Origin: Erpobdella octoculata
Taxonomy: Eukaryota; Annelida; Clitellata; Hirudinida; Erpobdellidae
Length of the DNA stretch: 64,000 nt
Assembly (NCBI GenBank): GCA_963978895.1
Contig: OZ022242.1
Location: 16,795,121-16,859,120 of the forward strand
Direction: 5' to 3'
The notes under the pieces are model-generated. The model had not been told where the DNA came from. It did not search any database and saw only the letters and a program-made list of their open reading frames with translations. Shown here in pieces: positions 35,013-46,244 of the stretch. How positions within the stretch are numbered: position 1 is the first letter of the stretch; each line of letters opens with the position of its first letter. The position numbers and the translations under genes were made by a program.

Positions 35013-38000
35013 ATGAGAACCTACAAACCCAAGACTGATAGAGTTCGCACTCCAGATGAGGCTGTCAGAAATGGAGGACGGTCTATACGTGATGCAGCAG
35101 CCGATTTCGGTATAAACTTTATGAAACTCCATCGTTTTTGTAAGAAGAAATCTGCTGGATTGCCAGTTGTTGTTCGACAAAAGCATACTCGTCAAACATT
35201 CACGAAATGCCAAGAGGTAGAACTTGCGAACTATTTAGAGACTGCAGCTAAAATGTATTATGGCCTTTCGCCAAAGGAGGTATGTAAGCTGGCATTTGAG
35301 TATGCTATGAAGAATGGCATTGTATGTCCGAGGTCATGGAAGGTTGCTGAGCTGGCAGGTGCTGACTGGTTTACAGCATTTCTCAAACGTAACAGAACCC
35401 TATCCATCCGTACCCCAGAAACTTCAAGCCTCAACAGAGCTACAAGCTTTAACCGCACCAATGACGCAACATTCTTCAAAAATATTTCAGAAGTGCTCGA
35501 CCGCCATCACTTCCAGGCGCATGAAATCTATAACATCGATGAGACTGGCATAACTACCGTTCAGTGACCAGATAAGATCGTTGCTAAGTGCGGAACAAAG
35601 CAGGTCCGTTCAGTGACGTCTGCAGAAAGAGGTACTCTAGTAACAATGGCGCTAGCTGTGTATGCTATTGGCAGTTATGTTCCCCCTACTTTCATTTTTC
35701 CACGGGTCAAGTTTCGAGAACATTTTCTCAGTCACGCTCCTGTTGGTTCTGTTGGATCTGCAAATCCATCCGGATGGATGAAGGCAGCGAACTTTCTCGT
35801 GTTTATCAAACACTTCACTGATTACGTGAGATGCTCACTAGTGAAACCTGTCCTCATATTGTTAGACAACCACGAATCGCACATGTCGATTGAGGTTATC
35901 GACCACTGCAAACTGAATGGAGTCGTTCTTCTCACGTTTCCACCTCACTGATCGCACAAGCTACAGCTGCTGGACTGCAGCGTATTTGGACCACTGAAAA
36001 AATACGTCAACTCAGCTTGTGATGGTTGGATGAGAAGCCACCCCGGCAAGACAATGAGCATCTTATATATAAAAATGAAATGTATGTTTGTATATCCGAG
36101 TATCAAATGTAAACGTCCGAACAGATTTCATTGAAATTTGGCACACTTATGTATCTTATTCAAGCGGTGATTCCTGTAAAGTTTTAAATAAATTTGTTTC
36201 TCCGTTGATGTTTTATGGACAAAAAACGTTTTGGTCAGCGGTAGTAAGGTGAAGTAAATTTATTTTCTACAAAATAAAAATAAATTAATTTATAGTTAAA
36301 TTATACAACAATTTTTTAATTTTTTTCTTAAGTTTTAAATATAAATATTAAATAAATATGTGTGTTGTTTAGTGCTGCCGGATACCTTTGTTTTGATTTC
36401 ATAGAGCTCATTTTCTTCCGAACTTCGTATACGACAGCTCTGCTATCAGTGCTTTATATTTGATTTTTAGCAACTTATTTTTTAAATCCAGATAACTTTG
36501 GTTTTCAGGACTAATCAATAAATTGCAGGTGGAATTTCTTCTATTTAGAGATATTTTGTGCTTCACAAAAAGAGTTCCAGACTTAACAAATTAAATCAAA
36601 TTAGAAATTCATTGTTCATATCTCCCATTCAAAAGTAAGTGGCAAAGCTTTGGTAATTTGTTTTTAGTTTTTAAAATCATGATTTACTGTGTATCTTTCA
36701 ATTTGTTTCGTTTGTTGCATTGCACGTGATTAATTATATTATAATTATATTATTAATTATTATAAGATTATCATTATGCTCTAACATTTTGTGTTTTGTG
36801 TTTTACAAAAAGGAGTTGCAGATTGGAAAAATAAATTTAAATTCATTGTTCTTATTTATCGTTCAAGGCTTCTGACTTCAATTGTTCATCATGGTTTCCT
36901 AAACTGACGAGCTTGCTATCAGCCTATCGGTAAATGAGAAATTTTTTTGGGCAGGTAAGTGTTTTTTTTATGTGATGGCATTAGCCGATTTGGTATTAAT
37001 TTATTATTGACGAGTAGTTATGACTATAAGATTATAAATTAATTTATTGGTCTTATTTTATTCTTTACTTTTCAGAGGAAACTAGAAAATTACATTTTAA
37101 AGAAAATCTTACATGCAACACCAATTTATTGTAAAAGTTTCACTGATATATGAGGTGCATGAAATTTAAAGAAATGAAAGCAAGTGCAGTATTTTTGTGT
37201 TTCAAGAAAATCATGAACAAAGTTCTCAAGCCAGCCTATCAATCTGCTGCTGTTTTGTTCAATTTATAATTGCATCATTTGCTAAATAAAAGTGTTACTC
37301 TTCGATTGTTCCAAATTGATGATCTCCGAAAATTCTGGGAAAATTCATTAAGTTAATGCTTTGACATTTTGACATAACAAGAAGGTTTTTAATAATTTAC
37401 TTCATGTTTTATTTCAATCTGTGTTTTATATCAAATTTTTCAAAGCCACAGGTCAACATTTATTAACATGTCACATGTAGCGTTATATGCTTTCTGTAGA
37501 CATGACACTTAAAAACTAAGAACAACTCAAAAACTAAGACTAGTGATTTTTCGAAAAGCAGCTGTTGAACAGTGTGTGATAAATCTATTGTAGGCATTTA
37601 TAATCTTACAAGTATTTAAAATAAATATAACCTGTTGAGATATATAAGTGGATTTTAACATTATTGCAGCGTTAACTAATCAATTCTTTTTTTCAGCTTT
37701 AGTCAATCAAAATAATCCTTTGCAGAAGATCACACTTGCAGAGTGGAACCAATACATTAAAGAATACTAATTAAACTTGAGGAAGTTAAGACGTAACTAA
37801 ACGAGCAAACCAAACAACAAAAAGTGTTAACGAGAGAACAGATCAACTTTGATGACTGTGCACAGCATTCCGCTACAGCCCATCTAAGCCACATTGGGAA
37901 GGCTCTGAAATTTAATAGAGGAACGGAAAAGCGACTGTGAGCGAAAAGAGCGAGCAGGAAAAGGAGAGCAAGCTGGAGCGGTAAAGCGTAAAAGCAACTG

Positions 38001-39374
38001 GGAGCGGGAAAAGTAAAAGAGACCGGGGCCAGAGAGAAAAACGATAAAAAACCTTTAAAATCCCCGGGCAACGCCAGGTAACCCAGCTAGTTTACGATAT
38101 TCCAGGAATAGCTGCAGAGGCAATCCCAAGGGCTGCAACTCCAGTGAACATCCAGTCTGGATTTGCAGTGAGTGGCATCTTTCCGTTCAATAGTGAGATT
38201 TTCATGGACGAGGAATTTATGGCTTCTGCAGTTACAGATCGACCATTCATCCTCCAATGTGAAGTGCAAACACCGTACCTCCACAGTCTAGTGATTCAGT
38301 GACTATCGCAACCACTGTTCCAGCAGTGTCCGTTGCTCCAACTCCAGCATTGACTGATCCACTGTCGACCGCGATCACGGCTACTGTGTCTGCTGCTCCA
38401 ACTCTAGTATCGACTGATCCAGCATTGAATGGGATCACGGTTCCTTCGGTGTCCGCTGCTCCAACTCCAGTGTCGACGGCTACTCCATCAACTCCAACTT
38501 CACACACTGGTAAGTGCACAACAACTAACATCTTGTCATCAATTTTTAATGCCAGTCTCGACATGCACTGTCTCATGAGTCTTTTTAATGAATTTGTTTC
38601 AAGTTATTGTTTTATCATTAACCCAGTTATTTTTTTTTTTTGTGAATCATTAATATTTTGTGCTAATATTGTTGTTGTTTCTGTTATGTAAATTGAAAAT
38701 CTAATAGTATAATATTAATTTGTGTATAAAATTGTTGTTTGTTACTAATCGAAATAATTATCAATAATATGAATGATCTCAAACAATCGATTTTGTTTCA
38801 TAGACCTATGCTAAAATTGACAAAAAAATTTTTTTTGGGTGCTTGCAATTTGTACGTGATCATGCCCATAATGTTTTGTTCAGGAAACAATTCGGTGACT
38901 GATCATTCGTATTGCCACATCACCTCTGAGATCATTCGACCGTTCCCTGTTGCTGAGCCTCGAGTTCAGAAGCCAGGTGGTCGAAAGCGTGGAAAATCGT
39001 CGATACTAACCGACACACCAGTAAAAAACGCACTGGCTGAGGCAGCACAGCAGACCAAGAAGAAGCGAGCCAACTCAAGTGCAAGGAAGAAACTGGGCAA
39101 TACACTGTCAACAGATGGATCCACGAGTACGACCGGCAACAAAGGCAAGAAAAATGCTCCAAGGAAATCTGCACCAAAGAAACAGACTCCGAAAACCCGC
39201 AAGCGGAGTTCAGCTGCGAGGGCTGACAATTATCAGAAAACGGTTTGCCTAGTTTGTGGCGAATCATTCGAAGAGGACTGGGTGCAATGCCTAGAATGTC
39301 ACAAATGGGCTCATGCTAACTGCACTGATGGAGATAATTATTATGTGTGCCACAACTGTGATGACTCGGATTAG
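35013..39374 (+). pseudogene. Pogo transposase with C-terminal PHD-like finger
   Basis: In order: Psq-type helix-turn-helix (SIRDAAADFGINFMKLHRF), CENP-B-type second DNA-binding domain (YYGLSPKEVCKLAFEY, WFTAFLKRN), and the DDE_1 catalytic domain with first Asp in NIDETG, second in LLDNHESH and third in LQLLDCSVFGPLK. A Helitron interrupts at 36061-38090. Then come a Ser/Thr/Pro-rich linker of about 20-residue repeats (38299-38505) and an intron 38510-38883 (GT-AG). A basic region and a PHD-like finger (CLVCGESFEEDWVQCLEC, then HKWAHANC and CHNC) end the protein at TAG 39372-39374. Damage: TGA at 35565-35567, TGA at about 35949-35951, and a frameshift near 38280. Because few lesions exist, the copy is fairly young. 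Confidence 0.9.
36061..38090 (+). mobile_element. Complete non-autonomous Helitron (copy 3)
   Basis: The 5' end TCTTATATATAAAAATGAAA follows an A at 36060. The 3' end is a GC hairpin, then ACCCAGCTAG at 38081-38090, followed by T. Insertion between A and T without target duplication is the Helitron hallmark. The host reading frame (pogo transposase) runs without loss from 36060 to 38091. The 2.0-kb interior has no Rep/helicase. GAGCGGGAAAAG-type repeats precede the 3' hairpin at about 37915-38030. It is the only copy in the window with both ends. Confidence 0.95.
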
Positions 39375-39988
39375 GCCTGATGTACATTATGGGCATTTTC
39401 ATTGATTTTTGTGTTTTTGACTACAACATTCTTCGTTGACTTGTTTTTTCAACAACTGTTTAACAACTTGAAATATTCAGTCTTTGAGTATGATATTTTT
39501 TTGTATCATTAGAGGCGTTCCTGTACAATAATCCCTTTACATTTACGAAATATGTCTTTTATGCATCTGTAACAATGTAACTCCAGTCCTTGTAACATGT
39601 AACCCCGGTAGTGGGGTTATTTGTTACATTCGAGTGGTTCATCTAAAATCTTAATTCCTAAAATCCATGAACTAATAACATGACTTACTTATCCTCATTT
39701 TAGTGTAACATGTTGAAGACTAAACCCCACTGGCCTTAGGTAAATTAAGGTTATAGGGATCAGCCAATTTACAAAAAAAAGTGAAATTTGTAACATATAG
39801 CCCCGGTCTCCCCTAAATATTAAACGTGCGCATTGTTTATGTTAGATTCGTTTGACATATAAACATTGAAGACGTTGATGGTTATAAGGGGTATGTTGTC
39901 ACGCGAATGACAACATACCCCTTACAAAGCTGTATGGTGGACATATTTTAATGTTAAGACATTTTCTGTTTGATTTGCAGGGAATATC

Positions 39989-40475
39989 ATGAGACACCAC
40001 GTCAGAGTAACAAACAGAGCAGCTTACTCCAAAGATCAAATGAAGCTTGCTGTTGCAGCTGTACTTGAATCAGGACTTAGTGTCAGAGAATCAGCTCGTC
40101 TAAATGATGTTAACTATAAGACTTTAGGACGTTATGTTAAGCTACAAAAAGATGCAGGTGACCTGTCTCATATTGGCTACAAGAGAGTTTATCAAGTTTT
40201 CCCAGAGAACCTAGAATAATTACTTGTTGCTTACGTTAAAAAAGCAGCCCAGATTTATCACGGTTTAACACCAAAGAATATCCGTGCACTTGCTTACAAA
40301 CTGGCCAATGCAAACAAATTGAAAATTCCACCAATATGGGCGGAACAACAGATAGCTGGCGGTGATTGGTTTGAGGGTTTTATGCGCCGAAACTCATCAA
40401 TATCCATTTGTGAGCCAAAACCAACTTCAACAGAACTAATGTAACCATGTTTTTTGACAACCTTTCAGAAGTTAT
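39989..40475 (+). pseudogene. Outer pogo transposase, N-terminal part
   Basis: A Psq-type helix-turn-helix (SKDQMKLAVAAVLESGLSVR...NYKTLGRYVK) is followed, after an in-frame TAA at 40217-40219, by the second DNA-binding part (QIYHGLTPKNIRALAY, DWFEGFMRRNSS). A frameshift near 40435 leads to TMFFDNLSEVM, where similarity to the inner pogo stops. An intron acceptor TTTGCAG lies just before the coding start. No catalytic domain remains. Confidence 0.85.
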
Positions 40476-40477
40476 GG

Positions 40478-40745
40478 GTGGTGGAACAGGATTGCAAAAG
40501 TATCAGTGATATATCAAAAGCTGTTTGCAAGATATGTAGCAAGTCCTATGTTAGGAAGCTACGAACCAAAAAACAAACATTACACGGACTGAAGCTGCAT
40601 TTATTAAAATTTCATGACAAAGAATACAGGCAAGTACTAAAACGTTTATCAGAACTAAGCGATTTCAAAGTGAAGCGAACAGACTTTAGCATATCATTGC
40701 AACAATCGAGCTCAGATCAGTCGACTCTTGTCGTGACGATGTTTC
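40478..40745 (+). pseudogene. BED zinc-finger fragment of a hAT transposase
   Basis: The frame encodes CKICSKSYVRKLRTKKQ followed by LHGLKLHLLKFH, a C2H2 BED finger as found at the start of hAT transposases. Nothing of the catalytic region follows; the sequence switches near 40745 to unrelated coding sequence. Confidence 0.7.
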
Positions 40746-41260
40746 CAGGATTAAACCGGGTAAAAAGGACACAATTACGAGAAACAAAATTTAACAACAG
40801 AGACAAGTTTTGTGCGATACAATTCAAAATCGACATCATAGGTTTTTATAGGAGAGTCAGTTATTCAATGTTTTGTAGGTTGAGGCCATTCTGGACAGAT
40901 TTTGCAAAAGCTAGTGAGAGGGAGACTTGCCAGTGCAAATATCATGAAAATGCCAAGTTTATGCTGAGAAAACTTCAACGGTTAAAAATTAATGGAAATG
41001 TAACACTTGAATTTTTTGTTGAGTATCTTGCCTGTGATGCTACAAAAAAAATGTGCATTAATGGCAACTGTGGATTTTGCTCAAACAAAATGTTTTCATT
41101 TGTTTGTCGACAGTTGTTCAATGATGAAAGCCATGATCGTCTTGACTGCAGCTCAACTCTTCTTAAGTTGTCTGGAAATTACGAACCAGAAGAAGTTGTC
41201 AATTATGATCAATGGGGATGGAAACAAATCAAACATTATTGTCAAGTCAGAAAAATCTAA
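40746..41260 (+). pseudogene. Fragment of an uncharacterised mobile-element ORF
   Basis: It is in frame with the BED fragment but unrelated to it. Recognisable are YSMFCRLRPFW, then a cysteine/histidine set ETCQCKYHENAKFM and KKMCINGNCGFC. Proteins with this FCRLRPFW and Cys-rich arrangement recur in invertebrate genomes as multicopy uncharacterised ORFs; I cannot name the superfamily. The frame ends at TAA 41258-41260 beside a Ty3 LTR. Confidence 0.5.
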
Positions 41261-41291
41261 TAAAATTTGTATTCTTCTAGATGATTTTTAA

Positions 41292-41950
41292 TGTATTAGT
41301 TCTGTTTTTGACTTCCTGGTTATCGACCAAGCAGACCGCAGGCGAGAAAATAAACTGGTGTGTTAATAATAATTATTATCGTTAAATCAGTAATTTACAT
41401 TGGCTACGAGGATAAATTAGAAATAATGATGTCACACGAACATTCGTCGATTTTCCCGTTCGATTGTAAATCTGAAAATGTCACGCTGGGCCAAAGATGG
41501 CGGCAGTAGAAAAGGTCGTTCGATTACTTTCTGTTGGCAAAGGGGGTAACCCTAGCTGAACAAAAGAAAGCTCTACTTCTACACACAGCCGGTCTCGATG
41601 TACAAGATATTTTTGAAACCTTGCCAGGACAAAAGGATGGTACAGATATTATGCCAGGTCAGAGAAAGCTCTTGACGAACATTTCAAGCCACTCGTCAAC
41701 ATTCCCTTAGAAAGATATTCGTTTCGCCAACTACAACACGAGCCTACAGAATCAATTGATCAGTTTGTTACACGACTTAGACAACAGACAGACCTGTGCG
41801 AGTTCGGCAACCAAGAAGACGATTTTATTCGAGACTAGGTGTCGTTCTACAGCATTATGAAAACAATTGTTAGAAAAACGTGAAGTGACACTTACACAAA
41901 CTCTGAGCATTGCAAGAACTAAAGAGGCAGCTGATCTCCAAGTTGCCATG
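41292..41950 (+). mobile_element. Ty3-type LTR fragment with gag remnant
   Basis: A TG...CA segment at 41292-41399 is followed by TTGGCTACGAGG, a primer-binding-site-like start, and then by a gag frame from about 41430. Gag pieces: KKALLLHTAGLDVQDIFETL, LDEHFKPLVN and FRQLQHEPTESIDQFVTRL, spread over frames with stops. The 3' end merges into the piggyBac coding region near 41950. Confidence 0.78.
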
Positions 41951-43494
41951 ATGCAGAAGATGATTTCCACTGGAATAATGCACCACAGCAAGTTCAGCAA
42001 CAACTTCCTTTTACGGGCACACCAGGTATCAACGTTCAAATATCAGCTCCAGATGACCCTCTTGAATACTTCGAACTATTTGTTACTGATGACATTGTGC
42101 AATCTATTGTAACGGAAACTAATCGTCATCATGCTCAGCTTTTTGCGAACCCACGACTGAAAGCAAGATCAAGATTGCGAAAGTGGTCTAACACAAATCC
42201 AGGTGAAATAAAAGTTCTGATTGCTGTAATTTTGTATCAAGGTTTAGTACAAAAACCAGAAACAGCAATGTATTGGAGTAGTAATCCTATGTTAGCCACA
42301 CCATATATTCGGCGTATTATGACCAGCGACCGTTTCTTGATTCTGATGCGCTGTTTGCATTTTGTTGATAATACAGCTCTTCCACAGGCAGAAACGAAAG
42401 CCGAGAAATCTTTCAATAAGATAAAACCATTTTTTGAAGCTGTTGTTTCCAGATTCTCGATAATTTACACACCAGAACAGAACATAGCAATTGACGAATC
42501 ACTTCTACTTTGGAAAGGGAGATTAGCGATGAAGCAATATATTCCACTGAAACGTGCCCGATTTGGTCTGAAATCGTACTTGCTTTGTGAATCTTGTAGT
42601 AGTTATATGTGGAAAGAATTCACACACATAGGACCAGCAATGCAGTTGGAACAATCAAATGACAATCTCAAGACATCAAGAATCGTCATGACCCTACTGC
42701 ATGATCTACTTGGGAAAGGATATACAGTTTACATGAACAATTATTACACATCTCCAACGTTGTTTAGAGAACTAATTGCAAACAATACTGATGCAGTTGG
42801 GACTGTACGTTTGAATAGAAAGAATATCCCAGCAGATCTCAAAAAGAAAATAGCTCGTGGTGAAATTGTTGCCCGCTATTGTGGGAAATTGATGGCCTTG
42901 AAGTGGCACGATAAAAAAGATGTATCAATGATGTCAACTTTTCACACAGCTGCAGTTCGGGATGTTGTGATCCATCGTGGTACAAGAGAAAAGCCGGTGG
43001 TCATCTGCGATTACAATGGCGACATGGGTGCTGTCGATGTTTCGGACCAGATGCTTACATCATACCCAGCGGAAAGAAAGAGACACAAAGTTTGGTATAA
43101 AAAATTATTCCGTCACCTCATGAACAAAGTTACTTTGAACTCTTATATTTTATTCAAGAAACAAAGAGAGAACAAACTAACTCATGCTCAGTTTCGAATG
43201 AAACTCATTGAGCGACTCATCGACACTTACCATGTACCAGAGCATCAAGTCCGTGCTGGGCGCCCCACAACAACTGGAGGTGACCCTTTGCGCTTGACCG
43301 GGCGCCATTTTCCAACCTATGTACCTGCCACAGCAAAGAAAGTGAATGCACAGAGAGTTTGTGCAGTTTGTTCTTCGTGTGAAGTGGATGGTAGGAAAAT
43401 CCGTAAAGAGTCAAGATACGAGTGTACCCACTGTGATTTTGGTTTGTGTGCAGCGCCTTGCTTTCAGATTTATCACACTGTTAGAAAATTCTGA
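41935..43494 (+). pseudogene. piggyBac transposase with altered second catalytic residue
   Basis: Open frame of about 519 codons (no ATG identified, since the start is lost in the junction). N-terminal part: PFTGTPGINVQ, DPLEYFELFVTDDIV, ETNRHHAQL. DDE_Tnp_1_7 core: first Asp in NIAIDESLLLWKGR; second site reads YMNNYYTSPTLF where family members normally have Asp-Asn; third Asp in GAVDVSDQM. C-terminal cysteine-rich finger: CAVCSSCEVDGRK...YECTHC and CAAPCFQIYH. The long intact frame suggests a young copy, but loss of the second Asp should abolish catalysis. It is bounded by other transposon pieces, so a domesticated gene is unlikely. Confidence 0.9.
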
Positions 43495-43694
43495 AGTCAA
43501 TCACATGTACAATAGAGTATTGGCTAAATTTTGATACTCAAAAAACTTATTTCTTACCTTTTTATGTCACTTATTTTTTTTGTTTATGTCAAAAAAGTAA
43601 CGAAATTAACTGTTTTATTTTTTTTGTTTTTTCGAAAAAAAAAAACTCAACAATAGGTGAAAATTTTGAAAAAAAAATTCCCACAGTAAAGGGG
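41935..43694 (+). mobile_element. piggyBac-type element, 5' truncated
   Basis: It contains a nearly whole transposase frame and a right end ...CAGTAAAGGGG at 43694 followed by TTAA (43695-43698), the piggyBac target. The left TIR and its TTAA are missing because a Ty3 gag fragment precedes it directly. Confidence 0.85.
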
Positions 43695-43698
43695 TTAA

Positions 43699-44760
43699 AA
43701 AGGAAGATAAAACAGGCATTGGTGTGTATGCTCCATCGACCGGTCTCAGGATGTCCAGAAGAACATCAGACATTTCAATTTTTGCTGCAGAAATAGAAGC
43801 TATCAAATTGGCTCTGAATCTATATGAAAATCATTTAATTTCATCAAATGCATCCGAATCTGACCCCCAACAAAATCTAGTAATTTTTACAGATTCTTTC
43901 AGTGCCATTAAAGTATTAGATACCTGTCACGATATTGCAACATCGTACAAACTAAAACTAATATTTTCAGATAGGAATGTTGTATGCAAGCTGGTATGGA
44001 TTCCAAGCCACATCAGCGTGCAGGGTAACGAAACTGCCGACTTTCTCGCCAAAACTGCAACCACTTATACTGAAATCCAAATAGATGTTACCCTTGAAAC
44101 TCCAGAATACAAAAAATAATCAAATCAAAGATACAAAATGAATGGCAAAACACTTGGAAAACTGTTTAAATTAATGACTTATACAGAAAGCTAGTACCTC
44201 TTCCAACTCGTATTTCTCCGGTCTTTGATAATCCCAGAAAAAAAGAAATCTTTCTATCTAGACTTCGGTTAAACCGAATTCTTCCAAACAGACGTCTTGA
44301 AACTAAGAATCATCATCCCACTGGTCACTGCGACATATGTGATATTCCAGAAATACTCGATCACTTCTTACAATCTTGTCCAAAAAGAGCTCCACTTCAC
44401 AACTACATCAATAAATACTGTTATCGGGTCTATGGAACAAGCAAAATAGATTTGTAATGTCAGCAAATGCAATCAAGACAGTGCTTGGAACTTTACTAGT
44501 AACTCCAGGGCATATTCGGCACATCCCTAGTGCATGGGGATGAGCTAAGCTTTTTGAGAAACTTTTTTACACATGTTTTATTGTTTTTTTCACCCTGTAA
44601 CCAAAAAGTGACAACAGTTTCATGAGGAAACTTTTGAATTAATTTTCACGTGAAAACTTTATTTTTTGGAAATAATTAATTTACAGGACACTCATTCCAT
44701 AATATGTGCTGTATGATTTTAAAAGTTACATATTATCAAGATGGAATAAATAAATAAATT
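43699..44760 (+). pseudogene. LINE 3' end with RNase H domain (I-like non-LTR retrotransposon)
   Basis: Starts mid-domain directly after the piggyBac TTAA. RNase H motifs: GIGVYAPST, AAEIEAIKLAL, FTDSFSAIKVL and VWIPSHISVQGNETADFLAK (43724-44119). It is followed, with stops, by the post-RNase H zinc region (LSRLRLNRILPNRR, then CDICDIPEILDHFLQSC). The tail ends in AATAAATAAATAAA near 44745-44757, a typical short-repeat LINE 3' end. Reverse transcriptase and ORF1 are missing. Confidence 0.85.
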
Positions 44761-44889
44761 CACTTATTAGCACAAGATCATTGCATTTTTCATCTTGTTA
44801 AACAGCCATCACCCCACTAGTGTGAAAGACAGCTGGTGCAAAAGAGATCGCAGCTTTACCTACCACCTGCACGTATATTGGCACAGGAA

Positions 44890-45760
44890 GCGTACGAGAA
44901 AGGCAGTTGTACTAAGAGTCTATAATCTGAACAAAAAGTTTTGTCGATTGTGTTCTCTTAAGATTTGTTTGGTAATAGATGTGCACACAATCTCGACCAA
45001 TCCTGATCTGGAGCCAATGTTTGACACAATGTGCGATGATTTGAAGATGAAGTGTTTACAGCCACGACAGAAGAAATTTATCAGCGCGTATGTTGTGGTA
45101 ATGAAACCTGTTTGTGACGGGTTAGCCAAACTACAAGGTGATCGAGAAGTTAGACTCGGTTATTTATTGCCCACATTGTACATAATGATTAGCAAACTAG
45201 AGTCATTGCTCCAGCCCAATAATAATATGGTTTACACATTAAAAAATTCAATAACAGGTCGCTTTGATGAAAATAATGACAAGTAGGCCCAGCTTACTGC
45301 CATGGTCAACCCTAGATTCATATTCCATTGGGTAGACGACCCACACGAACAAAGCCGACTGAAATCAATCTTAAAGGAGCATGTTGCTGTGTTGTTGAAC
45401 TCGACGGTGCATGACCAGTGAGCATTTCTAAATGATGTTGTTTTTGCACATGGCAAAGTTTTAGTTATTCAAAGAAGCAAGATGAGGAGAGATTTCAATG
45501 TTTAAGTGTATTTTCAGACTTTTTAAGAAGGTTTTATTTCTTCAAAGTCATTTCTTCTCATTGTTATTTCAAGCCATTTAAATTTAAAAAAAAAGCTTTG
45601 TCCTTGAGAACGACATCACTGCTACAAGTACTTTAATGTCATTACTGTCATCACCTTTACCCAAACCCTCAACAGCCACTGATGACCCTTCTGAACAAGC
45701 TCTTCGAGAGGATGAACTGGGTCTGGGTCAACCATCTCTGGTGGGTTTTTTAGCATTTAT
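44890..45760 (+). pseudogene. hAT transposase middle fragment
   Basis: Frame pieces: LQPRQKKFISAYVVVMKPV, then LGYLLPTLYIMISKLESLL (45040-45210), then NPRFIFHWVDDP after a stop (about 45308-45345). A weaker continuation may run to 45760. This is the segment between catalytic core and dimerisation domain. No TIR was found. It is distinct in sequence from the other hAT copies here. Confidence 0.7.
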
Positions 45761-46244
45761 ATGTATTAAGCTCAGAATTATGAAGATCAGACCACTCAGC
45801 AAATAAAACACAAGCGCTACGAAACAATAAGGGCAATAACAGAGTGGTATTACTATTTATGTTTATACTCCATTGGCCATCAGTATTTTATGACAATATC
45901 AGTTTCTAACTCTTTAAAACTTAACATTTCAGTTGAAAGTGGGAGAGCTTAGTTATATGGTAACACTTTGAGAATTGACAAGATAATTGCTGAAAACGGC
46001 TCTTTGAAACAAGAACTGAAATCTTTCCAGTGTGATTAATCAGACCATGATATCATCAAAAATAGAAGAAAAATACATAAGGACATAATAGTGATGAAAG
46101 CCATACCCATTTCCTTATGTAGAGAACATCAAGGTTTCAGCTAAAAACATTTCACTTTCTTTTTTCACCTCATTTTGTAAAACATATTTTCTAATTCCCC
46201 TTGCATCTACACACACAATTTTTTAATTCCAGGAGTTTTTACAA

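Larger units (their letters stand above)
34445..39813 (+). mobile_element. Inner pogo/Tigger-type element with TA duplication
   Basis: 15-bp perfect TIRs GGGGAGACCGGGGCT (34445-34459 and complement at 39799-39813) are flanked by TA at 34443-34444 and 39814-39815, as expected for pogo elements. It sits inside a related but distinct pogo element, in the same orientation. Without the Helitron it is about 3.3 kb. Confidence 0.93.
34157..40475 (+). mobile_element. Outer pogo-type element, 3' truncated, interrupted by a second pogo
   Basis: The 5' end GGGGAAGACGGGGCTTG follows a TA at 34155-34156 inside the Ty3 fragment. Subterminal repeats of GGGGTATGTTGTC occur near 34183. The element is split at TA 34443-34444 by the inner pogo and resumes at 39816. 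The 3' part of the transposase and the right TIR are lost at about 40475, where unrelated BED-finger sequence begins. Confidence 0.75.

Noticed and set aside
35565..35567. TGA in the inner pogo transposase as a recoded codon
   Set aside because: A second TGA and a frameshift follow, and host genes in the window use TGA as a stop. Decay is the simpler reading.
41935..43494. Domesticated piggyBac-derived host gene
   Set aside because: The right end and TTAA are present, the 5' side is fused to a Ty3 fragment, and a catalytic residue is altered. No host promoter or start is evident.
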